Positions 16,996-26,562 of a stretch of 53,328 bases of DNA are shown piece after piece. Origin of the DNA: Streptomyces acidicola. Its GTDB lineage: Bacteria > Actinomycetota > Actinomycetes > Streptomycetales > Streptomycetaceae. Numbering within the stretch: the first letter of the stretch is position 1; the number at the start of each line of letters is the position of its first letter. The stretch lies in the NCBI RefSeq assembly GCF_009377235.1, contig NZ_VMNX01000033.1:1-53328 (forward strand), given 5' to 3'. The translations under genes and the position numbers were made by a program. Below the pieces are notes generated by a model. It was not told the DNA's origin. It did not search any database and saw only the letters and a program-made list of their open reading frames with translations.

Positions 16996-18824
16996 GGCTC
17001 ACCGTAAGCGCCGTAAGGAGATGGACCGGCCCGGCCGGGGTGACCCGTCTCGTCTGCCTCGCCGCCGTCGTGACGGCCGTCGGCCTGCTGCCATGGCTCT
17101 CCGGCAGGGATCCCGCGCTGACCGTGCTGCGGGCGCGGTCGGCCGAGCAGGAGGCCACCCCGGAGGCCCTGGCCGCGGTCCGCGCCGACCTCGGCCTGGA
17201 CGCGGGCCCCCTGTCCCTGCTGGGGAGCTGGACGCTGGGACTGCCGCGCGGCGACCTCGGCACATCATGGGTGTCGGGCACGGACGTGCTCCCCTCCGTG
17301 GTGTCCGGCCTCCAGGTGTCGCTCGGCCTCATGGCCGCCGCCTTCGGGATCGCGGTGCTGCTGGCGTGCGCGCTCGTGGCGCCCGTCCTCGGACGAGGAC
17401 GGGGGTCGGCCGGGGCGTTCGCCGCGATGCTCGCCGCCGTGCCCGAGTTCCTGCTGGCCACCGTGGCGCTGCTGGTGTGCGGGGTGTGGCTGGGCCTGCT
17501 GCCGACGTCCGGCTGGCAGGGCCCGCAGTACATGGTGCTTCCCGCCATCGCGCTCGGCGTGCCGGCGGGCGGTCTGCTCGGCCGCCTGGTCGCGGACGCG
17601 CTGCCCGCCGTGCTGGAGGAGCGCTGGGTGGAGCTGTGGCGGGGTGCCGGGGTGAGCGGCGTGCGCGTCGCGGCGGCGGCCCTGCGGCGCGTACTGCCGC
17701 CCCTGCTCCCGCAGTTCGGAATGGCGGCCGTCGGGCTGACGGGGGGCGCGGTCGCCGTGGAGACAGTGTTCGCGGTGCCCGGCATCGGGCGTACGGCACT
17801 GGGCGCGGCCAAGTCGCAGGACCTGCCGCTGCTCCAGGGGTCGGTCCTGGCGCTGCTCGCGCTCGGGCTGGTCACGGGTGCGCTCGTGGCACTCGTACGG
17901 CGCCGGCTGCTCGGCCCGGCGCTGCGGGACGCGGGACTGACCCTGCCCACGGCCCGCCCGGTCCGCTCCCACCCGGCCGTTCCGGTGGCGCTCGCGGCGG
18001 TGCTGCTGACGGCGGTCGGCTGGGGGCTGCTGCGCGACCCGTACGCCGTGGACACGACGGCCAGGCTCCGGGCGCCGTCCTGGGCGTACCCCCTCGGTAC
18101 GGACGGGCTCGGGCGGGACGTGCTGGCCCGGCTGGGGCACGGCGCGGCCTCCACGATCGGCACGGCGGCCGCGGTCTGCCTGGCGGGTCTGGTGCTCTCC
18201 CTCGCCCTCGGCTTCCTGCCGTCCGTGGCGTCCGGCGCCTCGGACATCGCCAACGCGCTGCCACCGGTGATCGCGGGCATCCTGGTCGCGGCGGTCGTCG
18301 GCCCCGGCACGGGCGGCGCGGCCCTCGCGGTGGCCCTCCTCTCCTGGCCCGCGCTGGCGGCGCACGCGGCGGCCCTGGTCCAGGAGGTCCGCGCATCGAC
18401 GTTCCTGACCGCCCAACGGGCCATCGGGGCAAGCCCTGTGTGGATCCTGACCCGGCACGTCCTGCCCTCCGTGGCCGGTCCCGTCACCCGCCACGCACTC
18501 CTCCGTCTCCCCGGCATCGCCCTCGCCCTCGCCTCCCTGGGCTTCCTGGGCCTGGGCGCCCAACCGCCCACCCCCGAGTGGGGGTTGCTGCTCGACGAGT
18601 CGCGCGCCTATGTGGAACGCGCCCCGTGGGCGGCCCTGGCCCCGGCGGTCGCCCTCGCCCTGCTGGCGGGGCTCGCGGTGTCGACGGCGGCATACGCGGA
18701 GCAGGGCGCGAGGAGTCGTTCGGGACGGAACGCACGGAAAGCACGGAACGCGCGTAAAGCCGCCGGGGCCCGCGCCCGGACCCGGGCCCGGGCCCGTAAG
18801 GAGGAGACCCCCATTGGAGTCTGA
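16992..18824 (+). CDS. Fused double permease (NikB-NikC type) of the ABC importer
   Basis: The 610-aa product joins two BPD_transp_1 permeases that are normally separate genes. The first half (to about 310) has EERWVELWRGAGVSGVR as its EAA loop and the DppB-like AVETVFAVPGIGRTALGAAK. The second half has the DppC-like PLGTDGLGRDVLARLGHGA and EAA loop TAQRAIGASPVWILTRHVLP. About 11-12 hydrophobic segments are visible. A Lys/Arg/Ala-rich cytoplasmic tail (about 570-610, ARKARNARKAAGARARTRAR) follows; it is encoded by a CCCGGG-repeat stretch. GTG 16992 overlaps the upstream stop by 4 nt. With both permease domains in one chain, no second permease gene is needed. Confidence 0.9.
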   Translation: MRLTVSAVRRWTGPAGVTRLVCLAAVVTAVGLLPWLSGRDPALTVLRARSAEQEATPEALAAVRADLGLDAGPLSLLGSWTLGLPRGDLGTSWVSGTDVLPSVVSGLQVSLGLMAAAFGIAVLLACALVAPVLGRGRGSAGAFAAMLAAVPEFLLATVALLVCGVWLGLLPTSGWQGPQYMVLPAIALGVPAGGLLGRLVADALPAVLEERWVELWRGAGVSGVRVAAAALRRVLPPLLPQFGMAAVGLTGGAVAVETVFAVPGIGRTALGAAKSQDLPLLQGSVLALLALGLVTGALVALVRRRLLGPALRDAGLTLPTARPVRSHPAVPVALAAVLLTAVGWGLLRDPYAVDTTARLRAPSWAYPLGTDGLGRDVLARLGHGAASTIGTAAAVCLAGLVLSLALGFLPSVASGASDIANALPPVIAGILVAAVVGPGTGGAALAVALLSWPALAAHAAALVQEVRASTFLTAQRAIGASPVWILTRHVLPSVAGPVTRHALLRLPGIALALASLGFLGLGAQPPTPEWGLLLDESRAYVERAPWAALAPAVALALLAGLAVSTAAYAEQGARSRSGRNARKARNARKAAGARARTRARARKEETPIGV

Positions 18825-19821
18825 GGTGTTGCTGTCGGTGCGTGGGCTGCGCATCGCCTTCGCGGGGGTGGAGGCCGTGCGCGGTCTGTCCTTCGACGTC
18901 CGGCCGCGCGAAGTGCTCGCCCTGGTCGGCGAGTCGGGCGCGGGCAAGTCCCTCACGGCACGCGCACTGCTCGGGATGCTGCCACGGGGCGCGACGGCGA
19001 GCGGTTCGGTGCGCCTGCGCGGGGACACGCGAGGCGGCGCCCAGCGCGGGAGCCGTATCGCGCTCGTCCCCCAGGACGCCCTCTCCGCACTCTCCCCCGT
19101 GCATCCCGTGGGCGACCAACTCGCCGCCGCCGTACGGTCGGTGGCCCGCGTCTCCCGTAAGGAGGCCCGCGCCCGCGCGGTCGCCGCACTCGACCGTGTG
19201 GGCATCCCCGACGCCGTACGCAAGGCGCGCGCGTACCCGCACGAGTACTCCGGCGGCATGCGCCAGCGCGCCGTCATCGCCATGGCGACCGTCAACGAAC
19301 CGGACGTGGTGGTCGCCGACGAGCCGACGACCGCGCTGGACGCGGAGCTCCAGGAGCAGGTGCTGCGGGTCCTCGGCGAGCAGCGCGAGGCCGTCGGCGC
19401 CGCACTCGTGCTGATCACGCACGATCTTGCGGTGGTCCGGGAGCACGCCGACCGTGTGCTCGTCATGTACGCGGGCCGCCAGGTCGAACAGGGCCCGGCG
19501 GCGCGGGTACTGGACCGCCCCAGGGCGCCGTACACGGCGGGACTGCTGGCGTCGCTGCCCTCCGGTGAACCGGGCGCACCAGGCGAACCGGCCCGCGCGG
19601 GTGTCCGCCGGCGCCTCCCCACCATCCCCGGCGTCCCGCCCGTCCCCGACGCCCTTCCGCCCGGCTGCGCCTTCGCACCGCGCTGCCCTCTCGCGGAGGA
19701 CCGCTGCCGTCGTGAGGAGCCGCAGCCGTGGCAGGTGGACGACGGCCACGAGGTCTCCTGTCATCGCTGGGACGACGTCCCGTACCCGGCGGCCGAGTTG
19801 TTCCAGGAGCAGCGAGCATGA
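18814..19821 (+). CDS. ABC importer ATPase, DppD/NikD type
   Basis: The 335-aa product has Walker A GESGAGKS, Q-loop LVPQDALSALSP, signature YSGGMRQR, Walker B VVVADEPTTAL, switch His in LITHDLAVV, and the C-terminal oligopeptide-transporter extension with its Cys cluster (GCAFAPRCPLAEDRC). The start is TTG 18814: AAGGAGGAG lies seven bases upstream and homology begins there. The gene overlaps the permease end by 11 bp. It powers import together with the following ATPase. Confidence 0.87.
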   Translation: MESEVLLSVRGLRIAFAGVEAVRGLSFDVRPREVLALVGESGAGKSLTARALLGMLPRGATASGSVRLRGDTRGGAQRGSRIALVPQDALSALSPVHPVGDQLAAAVRSVARVSRKEARARAVAALDRVGIPDAVRKARAYPHEYSGGMRQRAVIAMATVNEPDVVVADEPTTALDAELQEQVLRVLGEQREAVGAALVLITHDLAVVREHADRVLVMYAGRQVEQGPAARVLDRPRAPYTAGLLASLPSGEPGAPGEPARAGVRRRLPTIPGVPPVPDALPPGCAFAPRCPLAEDRCRREEPQPWQVDDGHEVSCHRWDDVPYPAAELFQEQRA

Positions 19822-20543
19822 GCCCGAACCAGCCCCTCCTCGACGTTCGTGACCTGGTGGTCCGCTACGGCACGGTCACCGCCGTGGACCGCGTCTCCTT
19901 CACCCTGGACGCGGGCGAGACGCTCGCGCTGAACGGCCCGTCCGGCTGCGGCAAGTCGTCCACGGTCACGGCGGTCCTGCAGCTACGCCGCCCGGATGCG
20001 GGTGAAGTACGCTTCGAGGGCCGGGAGTTGACGCGCCTGACCGAACGCGAACTGCGTCCTGTCCGCCCCCGGATGCAGCCGGTCTTCCAGGACCCGTACG
20101 GCTCCCTCAGCCCCCGCCACCGCATCCGCGACGCGGTGGCGGAACCCCTGCGCGTCCAGGGCCGCTGGGACGCGGCGGGCCCGGCCCGGGTCGCCGAACT
20201 CCTCGACCGGGTAGGCCTGGACCCGGCGTACGGCGACCGCTTCCCGTACGAACTCTCCGGCGGCCAGTGCCAACGCGCCGGAATCGCCCGCGCGCTGGCG
20301 TCCGAGCCCCGCCTCCTCGTCCTCGACGAACCGGTCTCGGCGCTCGACCCGTCCGTCCGCGCCGGAGTCCTCAACCTGCTCGCGGACCTCCAGGACGAGC
20401 TGGGGCTCGCGTACCTGTTCATCTGTCACGACCGGTCCGTCGTACGGCACTTCGCGGACCGGGCGATCGAGTTGCGGGACGGGCGCGTCGCCGAGGTCAC
20501 GCCTGCTTGGCGGCCTCCATCACCTGGAGCAGGCCCTCGGTGA
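19818..20543 (+). CDS. ABC importer ATPase, DppF/NikE type (short)
   Basis: The 241-aa product has Walker A NGPSGCGKS, Q-loop PVFQDPYGSLSPR, signature LSGGQCQR, Walker B LVLDEPVSAL and switch His in FICHDRSVV. It stops soon after the core domain and lacks the oligopeptide-transporter C-terminal extension, as in NikE-type partners. ATG 19818 overlaps the previous stop (ATGA). Its 3' end overlaps the convergent TetR gene by 47 bp, which is unusual and means transcription of the two genes may interfere. Confidence 0.88.
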   Translation: MSPNQPLLDVRDLVVRYGTVTAVDRVSFTLDAGETLALNGPSGCGKSSTVTAVLQLRRPDAGEVRFEGRELTRLTERELRPVRPRMQPVFQDPYGSLSPRHRIRDAVAEPLRVQGRWDAAGPARVAELLDRVGLDPAYGDRFPYELSGGQCQRAGIARALASEPRLLVLDEPVSALDPSVRAGVLNLLADLQDELGLAYLFICHDRSVVRHFADRAIELRDGRVAEVTPAWRPPSPGAGPR

Positions 20544-21081
20544 GCGCGTCGGCGTCGGGCGCGCTCTCGGGGTCGAAGGTCCACTGTGCGACGAGGCCCA
20601 TCAGCAGGGTCGTGTAGAAGCTGCCGAGGGTGTCCGTGGTCCTGTCCGTGACATCCTCCTCATGCCCGCCCATGAAGAGCGTGACAATGCCGCGCGCCCC
20701 CTCCCGCTGGGCCCGCGCCAGATGCTCGCGCACCTCGGGCAGTTGGTCCCCCATGGCCAGGATCTCCATACTGAGGCGCCACTGCGAGCCGGGCTCCCGC
20801 ATGGTGTCGACGATGTTCGACCACACCTCCCGGAACCGCTCGACCGAGCCGGGCGCGGAACTGCTCTCGATCGCCCCACCGCCCTCGAAGGCGTCCGAGA
20901 CCTCCTCGACCATGGCCACGTACGCCTGCGCCAGCAGCGCGTCCTTCGAGCCGTAGTGGTAGCCGATCGACGCCAGGTTCGTCCCCGACGCCTTGACGAT
21001 GTCGCGCGCGGTCGTGCGCAGGAAGCCCTTCTCCAGCAGGCAGCGCTTGGCGCCTTCGAGCAGATCCTCACGGTGTCCCAT
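20497..21081 (-). CDS. TetR-family repressor
   Basis: The 194-aa product has the TetR N-terminal helix-turn-helix TTARDIVKASGTNLASIGYH then YGSKDALLAQAY (about residues 24-55) and a ligand domain ending in a TetR_C-like helix region. ATG 21081 is chosen; an 11-residue longer product from TTG 21111 is possible. It is divergent from the MFS pump and almost surely represses it by binding the palindromes in the 137-bp gap. The inducing drug or metabolite is unknown. Confidence 0.88.
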   Translation of the reverse strand: MGHREDLLEGAKRCLLEKGFLRTTARDIVKASGTNLASIGYHYGSKDALLAQAYVAMVEEVSDAFEGGGAIESSSAPGSVERFREVWSNIVDTMREPGSQWRLSMEILAMGDQLPEVREHLARAQREGARGIVTLFMGGHEEDVTDRTTDTLGSFYTTLLMGLVAQWTFDPESAPDADALTEGLLQVMEAAKQA

Positions 21082-21132
21082 ACCGGCCAGCCTACCGCCG
21101 AATACAGACAACCGTCTTAGACGCCTGGCTTA

Positions 21133-21181
21133 AACGAGCGTACTGGACACATGCACTACACGAACGTCTCATACGCTCGTT
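21133..21181. promoter_or_regulatory. Distal inverted repeat at the TetR/MFS divergent promoter
   Basis: AACGAGCGTA (21133-21142) and TACGCTCGTT (21172-21181) are perfect 10-bp inverted arms 29 bp apart. Each arm resembles the half-sites of the 21186-21206 palindrome (ACAAGCG), suggesting additional operator half-sites for the same repressor. Confidence 0.5.
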
Positions 21182-21182
21182 C

Positions 21183-21218
21183 TAGACAAGCGTTTAACAC
21201 GCTTGTACATTCCTCGGC
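21183..21218 (+). promoter_or_regulatory. Leaderless MFS promoter with operator in its spacer
   Basis: TAGACA (21183-21188), 17-nt spacer, TACATT (21206-21211), then the ATG at 21219 only 7 nt further, so transcription would start at or beside the start codon. No Shine-Dalgarno is present. The palindrome ACAAGCG-tttaaca-CGCTTGT (21186-21206) fills the spacer; a bound TetR dimer would block RNA polymerase directly. Confidence 0.65.
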
Positions 21219-22781
21219 ATGACTACGAACCCGACAAGCGCGGGCCCGGAGCACCCCACCCGTGCCGGCCGCCGCGAGTGGACCGCGCTCGCCGTGCTGA
21301 TGCTTCCGCTGCTACTGGTCTCGATGGACGTCTCGGTTCTCTACTTCACGATCCCCGCGATCAGCGCGGACCTGGAGCCGAGCGGCACCCAGCTGTTGTG
21401 GATCTTCGACATCTACGCTTTCGTGCTGGCCGGTCTGCTGATGACGATGGGCTCGCTCGGTGACCGCATCGGCCGCCGTCGGCTGCTGCTGATCGGCGCG
21501 GTCGCGTTCGGCGCCGCCTCCCTGGTGGCCGCGTACGCGCACAGCGCCGAGACCCTGATCGCGGCCCGCGCGGTTCTCGGCATCGGCGGGGCGACCCTGA
21601 TGCCGTCGACGATGGCGCTGGTGCGCACGATGTTCACCGACCCGGGCCAGCGGACGAAGGCGATCGGACTCTGGTCCGGTGTGATGACGGCGGGCGTCGC
21701 CCTGGGGTCGGTGATGAGCGGTGTGCTGGTCGAGTTCTTCTGGTGGGGCTCGGTCTTCCTGGTCAACCTGCCCGCGATGGCGTTGCTGCTGGCCCTCGGC
21801 CCGATTCTGCTCCCCGAGTCGAAGAACCCGGACCCCGGCCGCTTCGACCTGCTGAGCGTGCCGCTGTCGATGGTGGCGGTCCTGCCGGTGATCTACGGCC
21901 TGAAGGAGCTGGCCGCCGAGGGCTGGAACGTGCGGTATGTGGTGTCGGTGACGGTGGGCCTGCTCTTCGCGGCGCTGTTCGTCCACCGCCAGCGCACCGC
22001 GGCCGCTCCGATGATCCCGCCGCGGCTGTTCCACGGCCGGGGCTTCACCCCGGCCGTGGCCCTGAACCTGGTCGCGATCTTCGGGATGATGGGCTCGGCG
22101 TACTTCACCACCCAGTACGTCCAGTCGGTCCTCGGCAAGGAGGCGCTGGAGGCCGCGCTGTGGGCGCTGCTGCCCTCGGTGTTCATCGGTTTCGCGGGGC
22201 CGGTCTCGGCCCATCTGGTGCAGCGGGGCATGGCTCGCGCCTACGTCGTGGCCGGCGGCTTCGCGACCGCTGCGTGCGGTTACGGTCTGCTGGCCCTCGC
22301 CGGCACGGACTCGCTGTGGCTGGTGCTCGTCGCGTCCGGTGTCCTGGCCTCCGGGGTCATCGCCACCACCGCCCAGCTGGCCGACCTGGCCATCAGCGCG
22401 GCGCCCGTCGAGAACGCGGGCAGCGCCTCGTCCCTCGTGGAGACCTCCGCCGAGTTCGGCGGCGCCCTGAGCATGGCGACGCTCGGCTCCATCGGTACCG
22501 CGATCTACCACCACGAGATGCCCGCGTCGGCGGCCGAACCCGCCCGCGAAACCCTCGGCGGCGCCCTCGCCGTGGCCGAGCAGCTGCCGGGGCGCGCAGG
22601 GGACGCCCTGGCAGCCGCCGCCCGGGAGGCGTTCACCAGCGGGATGCACGGCGCGGCGATCGCGGGGGCGGTGGTCCTGCTCGGCGCGGCGGTCGCGGGC
22701 GCGGTGGTGCTGCGCGGAGTGCGGGTGCCCGCGGCGGAGGCGGCTGAGCGCGAGAAGGCAGCCGAGACAGCAGCCGTCTGA
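21219..22781 (+). CDS. MFS drug-efflux transporter, EmrB/QacA (DHA2) type
   Basis: The 520-aa product has 14 predicted membrane segments and DHA2 landmarks: LLLVSMDVSVLYFTIPAIS in TM1, the motif-A region GDRIGRRRLLLIG, and motif C-like GIGGATLMPSTMALVR. Such pumps expel cationic drugs, dyes or antibiotics by proton antiport. A divergent TetR gene and operator palindromes indicate substrate-induced expression. The transcript appears leaderless. Confidence 0.92.
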   Translation: MTTNPTSAGPEHPTRAGRREWTALAVLMLPLLLVSMDVSVLYFTIPAISADLEPSGTQLLWIFDIYAFVLAGLLMTMGSLGDRIGRRRLLLIGAVAFGAASLVAAYAHSAETLIAARAVLGIGGATLMPSTMALVRTMFTDPGQRTKAIGLWSGVMTAGVALGSVMSGVLVEFFWWGSVFLVNLPAMALLLALGPILLPESKNPDPGRFDLLSVPLSMVAVLPVIYGLKELAAEGWNVRYVVSVTVGLLFAALFVHRQRTAAAPMIPPRLFHGRGFTPAVALNLVAIFGMMGSAYFTTQYVQSVLGKEALEAALWALLPSVFIGFAGPVSAHLVQRGMARAYVVAGGFATAACGYGLLALAGTDSLWLVLVASGVLASGVIATTAQLADLAISAAPVENAGSASSLVETSAEFGGALSMATLGSIGTAIYHHEMPASAAEPARETLGGALAVAEQLPGRAGDALAAAAREAFTSGMHGAAIAGAVVLLGAAVAGAVVLRGVRVPAAEAAEREKAAETAAV

Positions 22782-22799
22782 CCAACCGCCGGGGGTACG

Positions 22800-22839
22800 C
22801 GTTCGGGGCCCGTCACCAGCAGGTGACGGGCCCCGAACG
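22800..22839. terminator. Bidirectional terminator between MFS gene and serA
   Basis: A perfect 18-bp inverted repeat (CGTTCGGGGCCCGTCACC / GGTGACGGGCCCCGAACG) with a 4-nt AGCA loop, located between the convergent ends of the MFS gene and serA. Confidence 0.85.
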
Positions 22840-22856
22840 TCGTCCAGGAACGAACC

Positions 22857-24446
22857 TCAGACCAGGTTCACCGACCGCGCCGACGTCGCGCCGATCTCCT
22901 CGGCCACCTCCGTGAGCACCGGCTGAGGCACCGTGTCGTCCACCGTCAGGACCGCGAGGGCCTCGCCGCCGGCGATGGCGCGGGCGACCTGCATACCCGC
23001 GATGTTGATGCCGGCCTCACCGAAGACGCGCCCGACGGTACCGACGACACCGGGACGGTCCGCGTACTTGAGGACGACCATGTGGTCGGCGAGGGCGAGG
23101 TCCACGTCGTACTCGCCCACCGCGACGATCTTCTGGTGGTGCTTCGGGCCCGCGAGCGTGCCGGAGACCGAGACCTCCTCGCCGCTGCCCAGGGTGCCGC
23201 GCACGGTGACCACATTGCGGTGGTCCGGCGACTCCGAGCTCGTCGTCAGCCGCACCTCCACGCCCCGCTCCTGCGCGAACAGCGGAGCGTTGACGTACGA
23301 GACCGTCTCGTCGACCACATCCTCGAAGACACCCTTGAGCGCCGACAGCTCCAGCACCTTCACATCGTGCTGCGTGATCTCGCCGTACACCTCTACGTCG
23401 AGGCGGACCGCCACCTCGCCGGCGAGCGCGGTGAAGATACGGCCCAGACGCTCGGCCAGCGGCAGACCCGGCTTGACGTCCTCGGCGATGACACCGCCCT
23501 GGACGTTCACGGCGTCCGGCACCAGCTCACCCGCGAGGGCGAGCCGGACGGACCGCGCCACCGCGATACCCGCCTTCTCCTGGGCCTCGTCCGTGGACGC
23601 ACCGAGGTGCGGCGTGCAGACGACCTCGTCGAGCTCGAAGAGCGGGGAGTCCGTGCACGGCTCCTTCGCGTACACGTCGAGGCCCGCGCCCGCGACCCGG
23701 CCCTCCTTGAGCGCCGAGTACAGCGCCTCCTCGTCGACGATCCCACCGCGCGCGGCGTTGACGATCCGCACCGACGGCTTGACCTTGTGCAGCGCCTCGT
23801 CACCGATGAGACCGACGGTCTCGGGGGTCTTCGGCAGGTGGACGGTGATGAAGTCGGAGACTTCCAGCAGCTCGTCCAGCGACACCACCTTCACGCCCAT
23901 CTGCGCCGCCCGGGCAGGCTGGACGTACGGGTCGTACGCGACGACCTTCATGCCGAACGCGGACATGCGCTGGGCCACGAGCGCACCGATGCGGCCGAGA
24001 CCCACGACACCGAGGGTCTTCTCCGCCAGTTCGACACCCGTGTACTTGCTGCGCTTCCACTCACCGTTCTTCAGCGCCGTGTTGGCCTGCGGGATGTGGC
24101 GGGCGCTGGCGAGGAGGAGACCGCAGGCGAGCTCGGCGGCGGTCACGATGTTCGAGGTGGGGGCGTTGACGACCATCACGCCGGCCTTGGTGGCGGTGGA
24201 GACGTCCACGTTGTCGAGGCCGACGCCGGCTCGTGCGACGACCTTCAGCTTCTTCGCGGCGGCGATGGCCTCGGCGTCCACCTTCGTCGCGGAACGGATC
24301 AGGATGGCGTCGACCTCGGCGATGGCCGGGAGCAGCTCGGAGCGGTCCGCTCCGTTGCAGTGCCGGATCTCGAAGTCCGGGCCGAGCGCGTCGACGGTGG
24401 CGGGCGACAGCTCTTCAGCGATGAGTACGACTGGTTTCGAGCTCAC
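22857..24446 (-). CDS. serA: D-3-phosphoglycerate dehydrogenase
   Basis: Oxidises 3-phosphoglycerate to 3-phosphohydroxypyruvate with NAD, the first step of serine synthesis. The 529-aa length is that of the long type I enzyme: N-terminal substrate/NAD domains (VVGLGRIGALVAQR, VNAARGGIVDEEAL, DVYAKEPC, TPHLGASTDEAQ), an intervening domain from about 320, and a C-terminal ACT domain (DRPGVVGTVGRVFGEAGINI) for serine feedback. The start is GTG 24446 with GAGGAC upstream. It shares the minus strand with ilvC-ilvN-ilvB but has a 424-bp gap and is probably transcribed separately. Confidence 0.95.
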   Translation of the reverse strand: MSSKPVVLIAEELSPATVDALGPDFEIRHCNGADRSELLPAIAEVDAILIRSATKVDAEAIAAAKKLKVVARAGVGLDNVDVSTATKAGVMVVNAPTSNIVTAAELACGLLLASARHIPQANTALKNGEWKRSKYTGVELAEKTLGVVGLGRIGALVAQRMSAFGMKVVAYDPYVQPARAAQMGVKVVSLDELLEVSDFITVHLPKTPETVGLIGDEALHKVKPSVRIVNAARGGIVDEEALYSALKEGRVAGAGLDVYAKEPCTDSPLFELDEVVCTPHLGASTDEAQEKAGIAVARSVRLALAGELVPDAVNVQGGVIAEDVKPGLPLAERLGRIFTALAGEVAVRLDVEVYGEITQHDVKVLELSALKGVFEDVVDETVSYVNAPLFAQERGVEVRLTTSSESPDHRNVVTVRGTLGSGEEVSVSGTLAGPKHHQKIVAVGEYDVDLALADHMVVLKYADRPGVVGTVGRVFGEAGINIAGMQVARAIAGGEALAVLTVDDTVPQPVLTEVAEEIGATSARSVNLV

Positions 24447-24548
24447 GTGAGTCCTCTACATGTCCAATGCGGACGGCCGTCCCGACGGCCGCTGGCGGTG
24501 GAGGGGTGTGGCACCGGAAGAGGGGCGGGTGCGTTCCCGCGCCCGCCG

Positions 24549-24592
24549 CGGTGGGGGTCCCCCCGCTCGAGCGGAGCCGAGAGTGGGGGATG
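24549..24592. repeat. Dispersed intergenic repeat (GGTGGGGGTCCCCCCGCTCG type)
   Basis: The stretch combines GGTGGGGGTCCCCCC, GCTCGAGCGGAGCCGAGAG and TGGGGGA. I recognise this sequence as one that recurs between genes in many Streptomyces chromosomes. Only one copy is present here. It can fold through its GGGGGTCCCCC and CCCCC/GGGGG parts. Confidence 0.55.
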
Positions 24593-24819
24593 CCTGTGCC
24601 GGGCGGTGTGGGGACGTGCCTGGACTTCTTCGGTGTCGCTTGGCCGCGTGGAAGACGCACGACGCTGTGGGCCTGACGCGTATGTAGTACGGCAGTGTAG
24701 TGGCGTGGCGGGCGCGTCTTGTGCTCCTCCGGAAGGATCACCCCCACGGGCCGACCCCGTCAACGGACTCCCAGGAGCGGGGTCCGGGGCGGGGCCCCGT
24801 GGCAGGACCGCGGCCGGCG

Positions 24820-24860
24820 GTCCGGCCGCGACACCGGGCGAGCCCGGGTCGCGGCCGGAC
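24820..24860 (-). terminator. ilvC (ilvBNC) terminator
   Basis: GTCCGGCCGCGA-ca-CCGGGC and GCCCGG-g-TCGCGGCCGGAC form a long GC stem with a 2-nt apex, 10 bp after the ilvC stop on the minus strand. Confidence 0.75.
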
Positions 24861-24870
24861 CCGCGGACTG

Positions 24871-26542
<1,672 letters not shown>

Positions 26543-26562
26543 GTCTGAAGGGTCTCTCTCGC

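Larger units (their letters stand above)
24447..24870. other. Intergenic region serA-ilvC
   Basis: 424 bp without a gene. It contains the ilvC terminator (24820-24860), a dispersed Streptomyces-type repeat (24549-24592), a short GGACGGCCGT hairpin near the serA start, and an A/T-richer stretch around 24680-24705 (minus strand TACACT and TACTACATA) that may hold the serA promoter, though no good -35 is visible. Confidence 0.5.
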
